The notes beneath the pieces were generated by a model, which saw nothing but the letters and a program-made list of their open reading frames with translations, searched no databases and was not told the origin of the DNA. Positions 7,471 through 15,105 of a DNA stretch of 64,000 nt are shown piece after piece (position 1 is the stretch's first letter; each line of letters opens with the position of its first letter). Location of the stretch: positions 2,588,501 through 2,652,500 of the forward strand of contig CP085928.1 of NCBI GenBank assembly GCA_020735665.1. Direction: 5' to 3'. The position numbers and the translations under genes were made by a program. The stretch is from Lachnospiraceae bacterium GAM79 (lineage in GTDB: Bacteria; Bacillota; Clostridia; Lachnospirales; Lachnospiraceae).

Positions 7471-8091
7471 ATGCCGGAAGAAATTCGTATCCCAAAACAG
7501 AAAAGAAGTATTGAGAAAAAAGAAGCACTGAAGAAAGCGGCGGTCGAGCTGTTCTCGACAAAAGGGTTTCATAATACCAGCAGTAATGAGATTGCAAAGA
7601 AAGCAAATGTGTCGATCGGCACATTTTACAGCTATTTTGTTGATAAGAAGTCGTTATATGAGGAATTGATCACGGATCTTTATAATGAGTCTTTGCAGGA
7701 GATCACGATTATGGATGTATCTGAAATCACATCTCCACGGGAATTTGTCAGAAGATACGTTGCTCTGATCCTGCATAATCATGAACATATGACGGCATTC
7801 CAGAAGGAGATATCCGCCTTATCCCTGCAGTATGATGATTTGCACGAACTGGAAGCGAAGGCGCGTGCAGGTGCATTTCAGACATTTTTCTCGCTGCTTG
7901 AGACAAATAAAAAAATGCTCAGAATCTCTGATCTTAAGACCACATCCCTGATCCTTCAATGTGCATTGGAGTCCGTTGTGCATGAGGTGACTTTCTATGA
8001 AAATGACTATGATAAAGAAAAAGTCATCGATGCGCTTACGGATCTGATCTGCCGATATTGTATTGCAGATGAATATGATAAGAAAATGTAA
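7471..8091 (+). CDS. TetR/AcrR family transcriptional regulator
   Basis: 206 residues. The N-terminal TetR helix-turn-helix is clear: AAVELFSTKGFHNTSSNEIA, then KKANVSIGTFYSYFVDKKSLYEELI (residues about 22-67). The C-terminal helical domain, which would bind the inducer, matches no family I can name. An AAAGGAG ribosome site precedes the ATG. The protein probably binds the two TGAGT-N4-ACTCA palindromes in the upstream gap, repressing itself, the downstream hydrolase and the divergent GNAT gene. Regulator class is sure; ligand and regulon are inferred. Confidence 0.92.
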   Translation: MPEEIRIPKQKRSIEKKEALKKAAVELFSTKGFHNTSSNEIAKKANVSIGTFYSYFVDKKSLYEELITDLYNESLQEITIMDVSEITSPREFVRRYVALILHNHEHMTAFQKEISALSLQYDDLHELEAKARAGAFQTFFSLLETNKKMLRISDLKTTSLILQCALESVVHEVTFYENDYDKEKVIDALTDLICRYCIADEYDKKM

Positions 8092-8177
8092 GAAAGTGTG
8101 GAATCTGGCAGTCATTTAGAGTATACTGTCCATGGATGTTAGAATATACTAACTTGTGTTAGGGACAGGAGAACAAC

Positions 8178-9107
8178 ATGAAAAAACAATTTTTTGAAAA
8201 CGAAAAAGATGGATTTTATGGAACGTATTACGAAAATCCCAAAGGGGCAGATTGTGCCGTGATCGGATTATTTGGGGATGATCCGAATGATTATATGGCG
8301 AAATGTGGAGCAAAATGGCTTCACAGACAGGGCGTAAATGCTATGTGTGTATCTCCGGGCAGAAAAAATTACAGTCATGTCAACAACCCTCTGGAAAGGA
8401 TTCAGACCGCGATAAAGTGGTTACAGGCTCATGGAAACCGGAAGATCGGTATCATGGGAATGAGCACGGCTGGAATGGATGCGATCGTTGCAGCATCTTA
8501 TTTCCCGGATATTACGATGACGATCGGACTTACTGCCAGTGATTTTGTATGGCAGGGATTTGAACAGGGAGAAAAGGATGGATGTAAGGAATGGCCGATA
8601 CCGAATGCATCCACACTTTCATGGCAGGGAAAGCCGCTGCCTTATATGCCATTTGTCTATGAACATCCGGTGTATTGGCAGAAGATTGAGGAGGAAACAA
8701 AAGGCTCCGGTGATATCACACGGTCGACCCGGTTGTTTATAGATTCGGAAAAGGCAAGACCGCATACAGAGGAAGAAATGGTAAAGGTCGAGAATATAAA
8801 AGGCCGCTTATTCCTGATCGGTGCGGATGATGACAGCTTCTGGGAGGCCGGCAAATATGTCCGCCGTATGGATCAGCGTTTAAAGGAACGTCCACATACA
8901 TGTGAATACGATGCTCTTGTTTATGAACATGGTACTCACTTTGTATTGCCGGAAACTTTGCTTCGGATCGCACTTCCGGTTGGACTCAAATTTGTATTGA
9001 AATTTGTCTTTAAGGCTGCAAAAGATTATCCAAAGGAATGTGAGGCAACCAGAAAAGATATTGACCGCAGATTGTCCGCAGCGTTAAAGGAGTGGACAGC
9101 GGATTAA
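8178..9107 (+). CDS. Alpha/beta hydrolase (acyl-CoA thioesterase/BAAT C-terminal-like)
   Basis: 309 residues of the alpha/beta-hydrolase fold. The nucleophile elbow is GMSTAG (G-x-S-x-x-G, near residue 96), an aspartate probably comes from LFLIGADDDSFWEAG (near residue 215) and the histidine from YEHGTHF (near residue 255). This order, and the long cap region in between, resemble BAAT/acyl-CoA thioester hydrolase C-terminal domains. It has no signal peptide, so it is probably cytoplasmic. It follows tetR by 86 bp in the same direction and is a likely target of that regulator; with the GNAT it may detoxify or modify a small molecule. The substrate is unknown. Confidence 0.78.
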   Translation: MKKQFFENEKDGFYGTYYENPKGADCAVIGLFGDDPNDYMAKCGAKWLHRQGVNAMCVSPGRKNYSHVNNPLERIQTAIKWLQAHGNRKIGIMGMSTAGMDAIVAASYFPDITMTIGLTASDFVWQGFEQGEKDGCKEWPIPNASTLSWQGKPLPYMPFVYEHPVYWQKIEEETKGSGDITRSTRLFIDSEKARPHTEEEMVKVENIKGRLFLIGADDDSFWEAGKYVRRMDQRLKERPHTCEYDALVYEHGTHFVLPETLLRIALPVGLKFVLKFVFKAAKDYPKECEATRKDIDRRLSAALKEWTAD

Positions 9108-9208
9108 TATCCGTATTTGCTCTTATTTTTCATCAGGAGGGTCACAGTGATAATAAGGGTTATTAGCTCAGCAGCACTGATGGCACACCAGATTCCGTTG
9201 ATCCCAAG
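9104..9208 (-). pseudogene. C-terminal remnant of a MATE transporter gene
   Basis: On the minus strand, 34 codons ending in a proper stop read LGINGIWCAISAAELITLII, then TVTLLMKNKSKYGY. This is the expected last membrane helix and basic tail of a MATE exporter (G-x-N-G-I-W ... A-E). No start or upstream part exists, so it is a gene relic. Its stop overlaps the end of the hydrolase gene by two bases. Confidence 0.6.
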
Positions 9209-9227
9209 TTATAAATGGAAAGAGATC

Positions 9228-9374
9228 ATTGAGTATTCCGCTCTTATTGATCTACGGATTTATCATTGCTGTATATTCGTATGGGTTTGTTCGATTTCGG
9301 AAAACGAAGAAACGAAGAAATCCTGCAGGCAGTAAAACACATTGGACAAATAGACATATTATGATATAATTTGC
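9228..9374 (+). pseudogene. Possible 3' fragment of a small membrane protein gene
   Basis: A plus-strand stretch reads SLSIPLLLIYGFIIAVYSYG, then FVRFRKTKKRRNPAGS, before a stop. It has one membrane helix and a basic tail but no start with a ribosome site. It looks like a truncated gene end next to the MATE remnant, suggesting a scar of deletion or rearrangement. The family is not recognised. Confidence 0.3.
9342..9370 (+). promoter_or_regulatory. Promoter of the Phd/RelE pair
   Basis: TTGGAC (9342-9347), 17-bp spacer, TATAAT (9365-9370). The start codon follows 31 bases later with a strong GGAGGTGG site. Confidence 0.65.
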
Positions 9375-9400
9375 ATATAATATAAACGGAGGTGGTTTTT

Positions 9401-9679
9401 ATGTTAACATTAAAGGAATCAATCAGACCATCGGCTGATTTAAGAAACCATTATAATGATATTTCAAAACAATGTAAGGAAAATAAAGAAGCGGTAATTA
9501 TTACAGTAAATGGCAGAGGTGATACGGTAGCCCTCTCATATGAAGAATATAAAAATATGAAAGCTCGTATAGAGTTACTTGAAATATTAGCTGAGGCAGA
9601 GGATGATATAAAAAATAATCGTGTTGCACCGATAACTGAAACATTTGATGATTTGCGTAGAATGCTTCAGGAGGGCTAA
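9401..9679 (+). CDS. Type II antitoxin, Phd/YefM family
   Basis: 92 residues. The N-terminal half has the Phd/YefM DNA-binding fold (SIRPSADLRNHYNDIS, then AVIITVNGRGDTVALSYEEY), and the acidic C-terminal helix (ILAEAEDDIKNN...) would wrap the toxin. The start at 9401 is set by GGAGGTGG about six bases upstream; an in-frame GTG at 9392 falls inside that site. Its stop is separated from the toxin gene by two bases. Such antitoxins bind their own promoter, and the short leader downstream of 9370 would be the expected operator region. Family assignment is firm. Confidence 0.9.
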   Translation: MLTLKESIRPSADLRNHYNDISKQCKENKEAVIITVNGRGDTVALSYEEYKNMKARIELLEILAEAEDDIKNNRVAPITETFDDLRRMLQEG

Positions 9680-9681
9680 GT

Positions 9682-9999
9682 ATGGAATATGAGGTAATAC
9701 GAACTGATACTGCGGATGCAGGAATTAGAAAAATAATTTTATATATAGCTCAGAATTTTGGCAATGAAGTAGCTTTGGAACAACTTGATTATATAGAGAA
9801 AAAAATTCTTGAACTTGGAAATGATCCATATATTGGAACAGATCCAAGATACCTTGTTCTTAAACGACAAGGATATAAAGTCCTTATACTAAAAAAGGAT
9901 CTGGTTTTTTATAAAATTAATGAAGAGAATAAAACGGTTATTGTATATGCGGTAGTGGATGGCAGACAAGACTATTTGAATATAATACGTGGATTATAG
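9682..9999 (+). CDS. Type II toxin, RelE/ParE family
   Basis: 105 residues. The pattern EVIRTDTADAGIRKIILYIAQNFG, split as two beta strands around two helices, then GYKVLILKKDLVFYKINEEN and VVDGRQDYLNII, is typical of the RelE/ParE superfamily, whose members cleave ribosome-bound mRNA or poison gyrase. The C-terminal R-Q-D-Y-x-x-I segment is frequent in YoeB/RelE-like toxins paired with Phd. It is cotranscribed with the antitoxin just upstream. Which of the two activities it has cannot be decided from sequence. Confidence 0.88.
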   Translation: MEYEVIRTDTADAGIRKIILYIAQNFGNEVALEQLDYIEKKILELGNDPYIGTDPRYLVLKRQGYKVLILKKDLVFYKINEENKTVIVYAVVDGRQDYLNIIRGL

Positions 10000-10117
10000 A
10001 AAGTGCGCAAATTTTCTGGACAGAAATTAAGAATGAATTTGAAGGTTCCCTCATACAATTACTTATCGGGATTTCCGATTCATACAAAGTATGAAGACAA
10101 TTCAAGGAGGGGATTTT

Positions 10118-11104
10118 TTGTCTGAGAAAATGAGTGAAGTCTACGAAGCATATGACATGGAAATACTGGGTGCCGTCAGAGGCCGGGGATCTATGATCCT
10201 GAAAACGGATCAGGGAATCAGGCAGATATCTCCATTTGACGGCAGCGAGGAACGGCTGGAGCAGGAGCGGGAATTTAAGGAAAATCTGTATGAGACAGGA
10301 TTTCACCATATTGACCGCTGCGTGCCGAACCGGGAAGGAGAGCTGATCACCTGCGACCGCTACGGGAATCCATATGTGATGCGGGAATATTTTGAGGGAC
10401 GGGAATGTAATCCCGGAAGTATCTGCGATCTGAATCAGGCGGCTGCAAATCTTGCGATATTTCATATCCGGGGGCGTGAGCTGTATGCAAAAGAGGGGAG
10501 AACGTATGCGTACCGTGAGCCGGGCAACTTCAGACGAAAAACGCAGGAAATGAAAAAAATCCGGAGCTTTATCTCAAAGCGTCCGACGAAGAATGATTTT
10601 GAGCTCTTATATATAGAAGCGTATGACGCATTTTACAGACAGGCAATCGACTGCCAGGCGATGATGGATGCCTGCGACCGGACAAATATTGCCGGGCATA
10701 TCGGATATTGCCATGGAGCATATAATTACCATAGTGTGTTATTTTGCGGGGGGTATCTGGCGACTGTGAATTTCGACCGGTTTCATGTCGGATATCAGTT
10801 GATCGACTTATATCAGTTCATCCGGAAGGTCATGGAAAAGAATAATTATAACTTCAATATGGCGGTGAAGATCATAGAAGAATACGATCGTATTCTGCCG
10901 CTTACCGGAGAAGATTATCGATATATCTACATATTATATAGTTATCCGGAGAAGTTCTGGAAGGTCAGCAATCGTTATATGAACTCCAGAAAATGCTGGA
11001 TTTCCCCTGCAAATCTTGAAAAACTCAGTAAACTTATAACAGATGAACAAGAAAAGCAGAAATTTTTAAGTGATTTTTGCAATCATTATGGGTTCACAAG
11101 TTAG
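10118..11104 (+). CDS. CotS-like spore coat protein, kinase fold, probably inactive
   Basis: 328 residues with the aminoglycoside-phosphotransferase/CotS fold seen in spore coat proteins CotS, CotI and YsxE. The catalytic loop reads GYCHGAYNYHS instead of H-G-D-x-x-x-x-N, and the metal-binding motif reads NFDRFH instead of D-F-D; both catalytic aspartates are therefore replaced, suggesting a structural pseudokinase. The TTG at 10118 is chosen because AAGGAGGGG lies about seven bases upstream; the ATG at 10091 has no site and a second ATG lies at 10132. A sporulation role is inferred from the family and from the other spore genes in the window. Single gene. Confidence 0.72.
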   Translation: MSEKMSEVYEAYDMEILGAVRGRGSMILKTDQGIRQISPFDGSEERLEQEREFKENLYETGFHHIDRCVPNREGELITCDRYGNPYVMREYFEGRECNPGSICDLNQAAANLAIFHIRGRELYAKEGRTYAYREPGNFRRKTQEMKKIRSFISKRPTKNDFELLYIEAYDAFYRQAIDCQAMMDACDRTNIAGHIGYCHGAYNYHSVLFCGGYLATVNFDRFHVGYQLIDLYQFIRKVMEKNNYNFNMAVKIIEEYDRILPLTGEDYRYIYILYSYPEKFWKVSNRYMNSRKCWISPANLEKLSKLITDEQEKQKFLSDFCNHYGFTS

Positions 11105-11207
11105 GAATTTGAATGTATAATGTCATGTGTGAGAAAATCTAACTTTGGGATTTAGGAAATATATTAAGTGTAATGTTTTAAAGGAACGCACAGGAGGAAA
11201 TATTAAA

Positions 11208-12959
11208 ATGAGCGAACGCAATTATATGGAAGTATATGAGCAGTGGGTCAACAATCCATTATTTGGTCAGGAGACCAAGGATGAACTTCTTTCAATCAAG
11301 GATGATCCAAAAGAGATAGAAGAAAGATTCTACTGTGATCTGGTATTTGGTACTGCAGGACTTCGTGGTATCATCGGTGCCGGAACAAACAGAATGAACA
11401 AGTACGTTGTCCGTAAAGCAACACAGGGTCTTGCAAATTATATCATCAAGCAGGGCAAACAGGATAAGGGTGTTGCTATTGCATATGATTCCAGAAGAAT
11501 GTCACCGGAGTTTTCCATGGAAGCAGCATTATGTCTTGCAGCAAATGGAATCAAGGCATACAGATTCGAGTCTTTACGTCCGACACCGGAGCTGTCATTT
11601 GCAGTTCGCTATCTGGATTGTGTAGCAGGTATTAATGTAACAGCCAGTCATAACCCACCGGAGTACAATGGTTATAAAGTATACTGGGAAGACGGTGCGC
11701 AGATCACACCTCCACATGATACAGGAATCATGGCAGAGGTTAAGGCCATTACAGATTTTGCGGATACTAAGACAATGGAAATGATCGATGCGATCAAAGC
11801 AGGACTTCTGGTAACGATCGGTGCAGAAGTTGATGATGCATATATGGGCGAACTGAAGAAGCTGGTTCTTCATCAGGATGCTATTGATAAATATGGTAAG
11901 GATCTGAAGATCGTATATACACCACTTCATGGTACCGGAAATATTCCTGCAAGAAGAATTCTTTCTGATCTTGGATTTGAAAATGTATATGTTGTTCCGG
12001 AACAGGAACTTCCGGATGGTAACTTCCCAACAGTTGATTACCCAAATCCGGAAGCAAAGGAAGCATTTACCCTTGCTCTTGATCTTGCAAAGAAAGTAGA
12101 TGCAGACCTCGTTCTTGCAACTGATCCGGATGCAGACAGACTGGGTGTATATGCAAAGGATTCCAAGACAGGTGAATATAAGGTATTTACCGGTAACATG
12201 TCAGGAAGTCTTCTGTGTGAATATGAAGTAAGTCAGATGAAAGCACGCGATGGCAAGCTGCCGGAGGATGGTGCGATCATTAAGACGATCGTTACAACAA
12301 ACATGGTTGATGCGATCGCAAAATATTACAATACAGACCTGATCGAGTGCTTCACAGGTTTCAAGAACATCGGACGTGAGATCTTACGTTTCGAGCAGGA
12401 AGGAAAGGGAACTTACCTCTTTGGTTTCGAAGAGAGCTACGGCTGTCTGATCGGAACACATGCAAGAGATAAGGATGCCATCGTAGCAACAATGGCACTT
12501 TGCGAAGCTGCTGCATTCTATAAAGGACAGGGTAAGACTTTATGGGATGTTATGATGGATATGTATGAGAAATACGGCTACTATGTAGATGATATCAAGA
12601 CAGTAACTTTGAAGGGTGTAGAAGGTTCAAAGAAGATCGGACATATCATGAATGTGCTTCGTGACAATACACCGGCAGAGATCGCCGGATATAAGACAAA
12701 GGTTGTTCGTGACTACCGTCTGGAGACGATCAAGAACCTTGAGACCGGTGAAACTGTTAAGACCGGTATGCCGAACTCAAATGTTCTCTACTATGAATTA
12801 GAGAATGATGCATGGCTTGCAGTAAGACCATCCGGTACAGAGCCAAAGATCAAGTTCTACTATGGAATCAAGGGCAGCTCGTATGATGAGGCTCAGAAGA
12901 TGTCCGCAGAAGCAGGCGACAAGATCATGGATCTGATCTATGATATTTTAGAGAAATAA
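11208..12959 (+). CDS. Phospho-sugar mutase (phosphoglucomutase/phosphomannomutase)
   Basis: 583 residues of the alpha-D-phosphohexomutase superfamily, interconverting hexose 1- and 6-phosphates, in Firmicutes usually PgcA-like phosphoglucomutase. All four signature loops are visible: the phosphoserine loop VTASHNPPEYNGYKVYW (near residue 146), the Mg2+ loop ATDPDADRLGV, the sugar-binding FGFEESYG, and the phosphate-binding RPSGTEPKIKFY near the C-terminus. The start at 11208 is set by AGGAGG ten bases upstream; the frame is open further up but has no site there. Cytoplasmic; feeds glycolysis and UDP-glucose synthesis. The gene end (TTAGAGAAATAATAAAAG) is duplicated beyond the B1 element. Confidence 0.95.
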   Translation: MSERNYMEVYEQWVNNPLFGQETKDELLSIKDDPKEIEERFYCDLVFGTAGLRGIIGAGTNRMNKYVVRKATQGLANYIIKQGKQDKGVAIAYDSRRMSPEFSMEAALCLAANGIKAYRFESLRPTPELSFAVRYLDCVAGINVTASHNPPEYNGYKVYWEDGAQITPPHDTGIMAEVKAITDFADTKTMEMIDAIKAGLLVTIGAEVDDAYMGELKKLVLHQDAIDKYGKDLKIVYTPLHGTGNIPARRILSDLGFENVYVVPEQELPDGNFPTVDYPNPEAKEAFTLALDLAKKVDADLVLATDPDADRLGVYAKDSKTGEYKVFTGNMSGSLLCEYEVSQMKARDGKLPEDGAIIKTIVTTNMVDAIAKYYNTDLIECFTGFKNIGREILRFEQEGKGTYLFGFEESYGCLIGTHARDKDAIVATMALCEAAAFYKGQGKTLWDVMMDMYEKYGYYVDDIKTVTLKGVEGSKKIGHIMNVLRDNTPAEIAGYKTKVVRDYRLETIKNLETGETVKTGMPNSNVLYYELENDAWLAVRPSGTEPKIKFYYGIKGSSYDEAQKMSAEAGDKIMDLIYDILEK

Positions 12960-12965
12960 TAAAAG
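12948..12965 (+). repeat. Direct repeat, left copy, flanking element B1
   Basis: TTAGAGAAATAATAAAAG, comprising the last codons and stop of the phosphoglucomutase gene. It is repeated exactly at 13295-13312, so element B1 lies between direct copies of the gene end. Confidence 0.7.
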
Positions 12966-12979
12966 TTTAATTTAAATAT

Positions 12980-13213
12980 AAAACACAGGGATTGCCCCTG
13001 TACAGACCATAAGCCCCATTATAATATGACATCAGCGAAGGTTTCGTCGTGAAATGCATATTGCCAGTAAATACGAGCGCTTGTCTGAGCCAACGTTTAG
13101 TTGGCGAGTTAGCGCAGGAGTATTTACGAATCAGGCATATGCATTGAACAGAAACCATAGCGAGTCATTTATAATGGGGCTTATGGTCTGTACAGGGGCA
13201 ATCCCTGTGTTTT
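12980..13213 (+). repeat. Long palindromic element, family B, copy B1
   Basis: A 234-bp palindrome in the gap between convergent genes. The outer arms, 12980-13023 and 13170-13213, are perfect inverted copies over 44 bp; they start with A and end with T, as in a bidirectional terminator. The enclosed core of about 145 nt is the family B core: ATGCA...AGTAAATACGAGCGCTTG...AGCGCAGGAGTATTTACG...TGCAT. In this copy the apical hairpin is CCAAC-loop-GTTGG and the inner pair is GCGCT/AGCGC. Core orientation is plus. No ORF is carried. See the family B finding for the cross-copy comparison. Confidence 0.85.
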
Positions 13214-13294
13214 CTGTTAAAAAAGAAGGGCACAATGTCCCTAAAATATCAAAATGAAAATAGCCTTGATCTGTAAATGTTAGATATCGATATC

Positions 13295-13312
13295 TTAGAG
13301 AAATAATAAAAG
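13295..13312 (+). repeat. Direct repeat, right copy, flanking element B1
   Basis: An exact copy of the 18 bases at 12948-12965 (end of the phosphoglucomutase gene), here without a gene. It may be a target duplication or the result of a local duplication. The preceding GATCTG also matches sequence slightly upstream of the left copy. Confidence 0.65.
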
Positions 13313-13320
13313 AAAAACTT

Positions 13321-13417
13321 AATAAAAGACTGAGGCTCTATATAATTTATGAAGCAGACCTGTTCGAACGAAAGTGTTCTGCGGAATAAATTGATATAGA
13401 GCCTCAGCCTTTTTATT
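13321..13417. terminator. Large bidirectional terminator hairpin between pgm and csp
   Basis: The arms 13321-13350 and 13386-13417 pair almost fully around CTGAGGCTCTATAT, and an inner hairpin pairs GCAGA with the TCTGC segment. A runs on one side and T runs on the other fit termination in both directions, closing the csp transcript from the right and the pgm transcript from the left. Confidence 0.7.
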
Positions 13418-13429
13418 CAAAGTAGAAAA

Positions 13430-13645
13430 TTATTTAACGATTACAACGTTAGTAGCTCTTGTTCTTGAACCACCCTTAGGATCTTCCTCTGTGTCGAATG
13501 TAACCTGCTGACCTTCAACAAGTGTCTTATATCCTTCACCCTGGATAGCTGAGAAATGAACGAATACATCTCCGCTTCCGTCATTGTTTGAGATAAATCC
13601 ATAACCTTTTTCTGCGTTAAACCATTTTACTGTACCGTTGTTCAT
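13430..13645 (-). CDS. Cold-shock protein, CspA family
   Basis: 71 residues, a single OB-fold cold-shock domain that binds single-stranded RNA and DNA. RNP1 is KGYGFI (about residues 13-18) and RNP2 is VFVHF (about 27-31), with the family N-terminus [17 protein letters not shown]. It acts as an RNA chaperone; in Firmicutes it is often abundant at all temperatures. An AAGGAGG site precedes the ATG. A canonical promoter (TTGACA-17-TATTAT) lies about 125 nt upstream, giving the long 5' leader typical of csp mRNAs. Confidence 0.96.
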   Translation of the reverse strand: MNNGTVKWFNAEKGYGFISNNDGSGDVFVHFSAIQGEGYKTLVEGQQVTFDTEEDPKGGSRTRATNVVIVK

Positions 13646-13807
13646 GTGGGTACCTCCTTATATATTTCTTGCTTGTACCCAATGAAAACGTGCATCATTT
13701 ATGAGAGAAATACGATTAAAACCTTAATCCATACGTCCGCTTAAAAGCGATTACATAGTTAATCTTGAATACGCTCTCATAATAGTATGGGCGCACCTAT
13801 TTGTCAA
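13646..13807 (-). promoter_or_regulatory. csp promoter and long 5' leader
   Basis: On the minus strand TTGACA (13807-13802), 17-bp spacer, TATTAT (13784-13779). The transcript would carry about 125 untranslated nt before the csp ATG. Such leaders in csp genes often refold with temperature; this one was not folded here. Confidence 0.6.
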
Positions 13808-13861
13808 GAAAAACAAGGTAAAAATAATGATAAAATCCGGTAAAAAATGATCCATGGGTTC

Positions 13862-13890
13862 TTGGCAGAAAAGAAAAAGTAGGGTACTAT
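13862..13890 (+). promoter_or_regulatory. Promoter of the GH5 gene
   Basis: TTGGCA (13862-13867), 17-bp spacer, TACTAT (13885-13890), about 30 nt upstream of the cellulase RBS. Confidence 0.5.
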
Positions 13891-13925
13891 AAATACAGAA
13901 AAATGCAAAAACAGGAGGAGAGCGT

Positions 13926-14987
13926 ATGAGAAAGGGAAAACGTCTGATTGCATGGATCATGGCAGTTGTTATGCTGTTTACAATCTGTGTATTTGGTGGA
14001 AATGGAACGGCGGAAGCGGCAGCTACAACACCGGTTGCAAAGCATGGAAGACTGTCTGTAAAGGGAGCAGACCTGGTCGACAGTAAGGGAAATAAATTCC
14101 AGCTTCGCGGTATCAGCACACATGGAATCAACTGGGATGTCGGATCGCCATATGTGAATAAGAAAGCATTCAAGACGCTTCGTGATGACTGGGGCGTGAA
14201 TGCGATCCGGTTGGCAATGTATACCGAAGAATACAATGGCTATTGCAGTGGCGGCAGTCAGGCAAAGCTTCGGAAACTGGTGGATAAAGGTGTCGGGTAT
14301 GCGACTGATCTTGGTATGTATGCGATCATCGACTGGCATATCTTAAGTGACGGAAACCCGAATAAGAACAAGTCACAGGCGAAGAAATTCTTTACCACGA
14401 TGGCAAAGAAATATAAGAACAATAAAAATGTTATTTATGAGATCTGCAATGAGCCAAATGGCTGTAGCTGGAAAGAGATCAAATCCTATGCGACAGACAT
14501 TATCAAAACGATCCGCAAATACGACAAGAAAGCAGTTATTATCGTGGGAACACCAACCTGGTCACAGCTTGGAACGGATGGAACGTCAAATGAAGTTGCA
14601 GACAGCCCGATCAAGGGATATAAGAATATCATGTACTCCCTGCATTTCTACGCAAGTGAGTGGGCGCACAATGAATATCTTCCGGCAAAGGTTGCTTATG
14701 CAAGAAAGAAGAAGCTTCCAATCATTGTATCTGAGTTTGGTTTATCACCGGCCAGTGGCGACGGAGCCATTAACAAGGCATCCGCAGACAAATGGATGAA
14801 GCTGCTTAACAAATATAACATCAGTTATTTCTGTTGGAGCCTCAGTAATAAGAACGAGTCGGCATCTTTGCTTAAGCCATCAACAAAGAAAACCTCCGGC
14901 TGGAAGTCAGGTGACTTATCCACAGCAGGAAAGTATATCAAGAAGAAATATCTTGCGAGAAAGAAAGCTCTTGGCAAGAAAGCATAG
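13926..14987 (+). CDS. Secreted endoglucanase, glycoside hydrolase family 5
   Basis: 353 residues. An N-terminal signal peptide (basic start, hydrophobic core around AWIMAVVMLFTICVFGG, cleavage near AEAAA) marks export. The GH5 barrel follows: LRGISTHGINW, VNAIRLAMYTEE, the acid/base glutamate in IYEICNEPNG (about residue 178), HFYAS, and the nucleophile glutamate in IIVSEFGLS (about residue 267). This is the layout of subfamily 2 beta-1,4-glucanases that cut cellulose and beta-glucan. There is no carbohydrate-binding or dockerin module; the C-terminus is a lysine-rich tail, perhaps for binding to the wall. AGGAGG is six bases before the ATG. No transporter or other glycan gene adjoins. Confidence 0.93.
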   Translation: MRKGKRLIAWIMAVVMLFTICVFGGNGTAEAAATTPVAKHGRLSVKGADLVDSKGNKFQLRGISTHGINWDVGSPYVNKKAFKTLRDDWGVNAIRLAMYTEEYNGYCSGGSQAKLRKLVDKGVGYATDLGMYAIIDWHILSDGNPNKNKSQAKKFFTTMAKKYKNNKNVIYEICNEPNGCSWKEIKSYATDIIKTIRKYDKKAVIIVGTPTWSQLGTDGTSNEVADSPIKGYKNIMYSLHFYASEWAHNEYLPAKVAYARKKKLPIIVSEFGLSPASGDGAINKASADKWMKLLNKYNISYFCWSLSNKNESASLLKPSTKKTSGWKSGDLSTAGKYIKKKYLARKKALGKKA

Positions 14988-15020
14988 TGATCATGTATAT
15001 GAGATAAACAGTAATATCGG

Positions 15021-15047
15021 CAAACAGCCGGATGGTCTGTTTGTATA
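15021..15047 (+). terminator. Possible terminator after the GH5 gene
   Basis: CAAACAG (15021-15027) pairs with CTGTTTG (15037-15043) around a nine-base loop. The stem is short and the following T run is weak. Confidence 0.35.
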
Positions 15048-15105
15048 ATGAATCAATCATATTTTGCACCTGTGCATCATAGAATAAATAATACAGGAAA
15101 ATCGT

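Noticed and set aside
12980-13213. Family B repeats as CRISPR or REP/BIME arrays
   Set aside because: Copies are single, about 200-280 bp, dispersed and in both orientations with no spacers; far larger than REP units and without an adjoining tyrosine transposase gene.
13751-14339. Long antisense frames over the GH5 gene
   Set aside because: They mirror a well-supported secreted cellulase with signal peptide and catalytic motifs; no ribosome sites.
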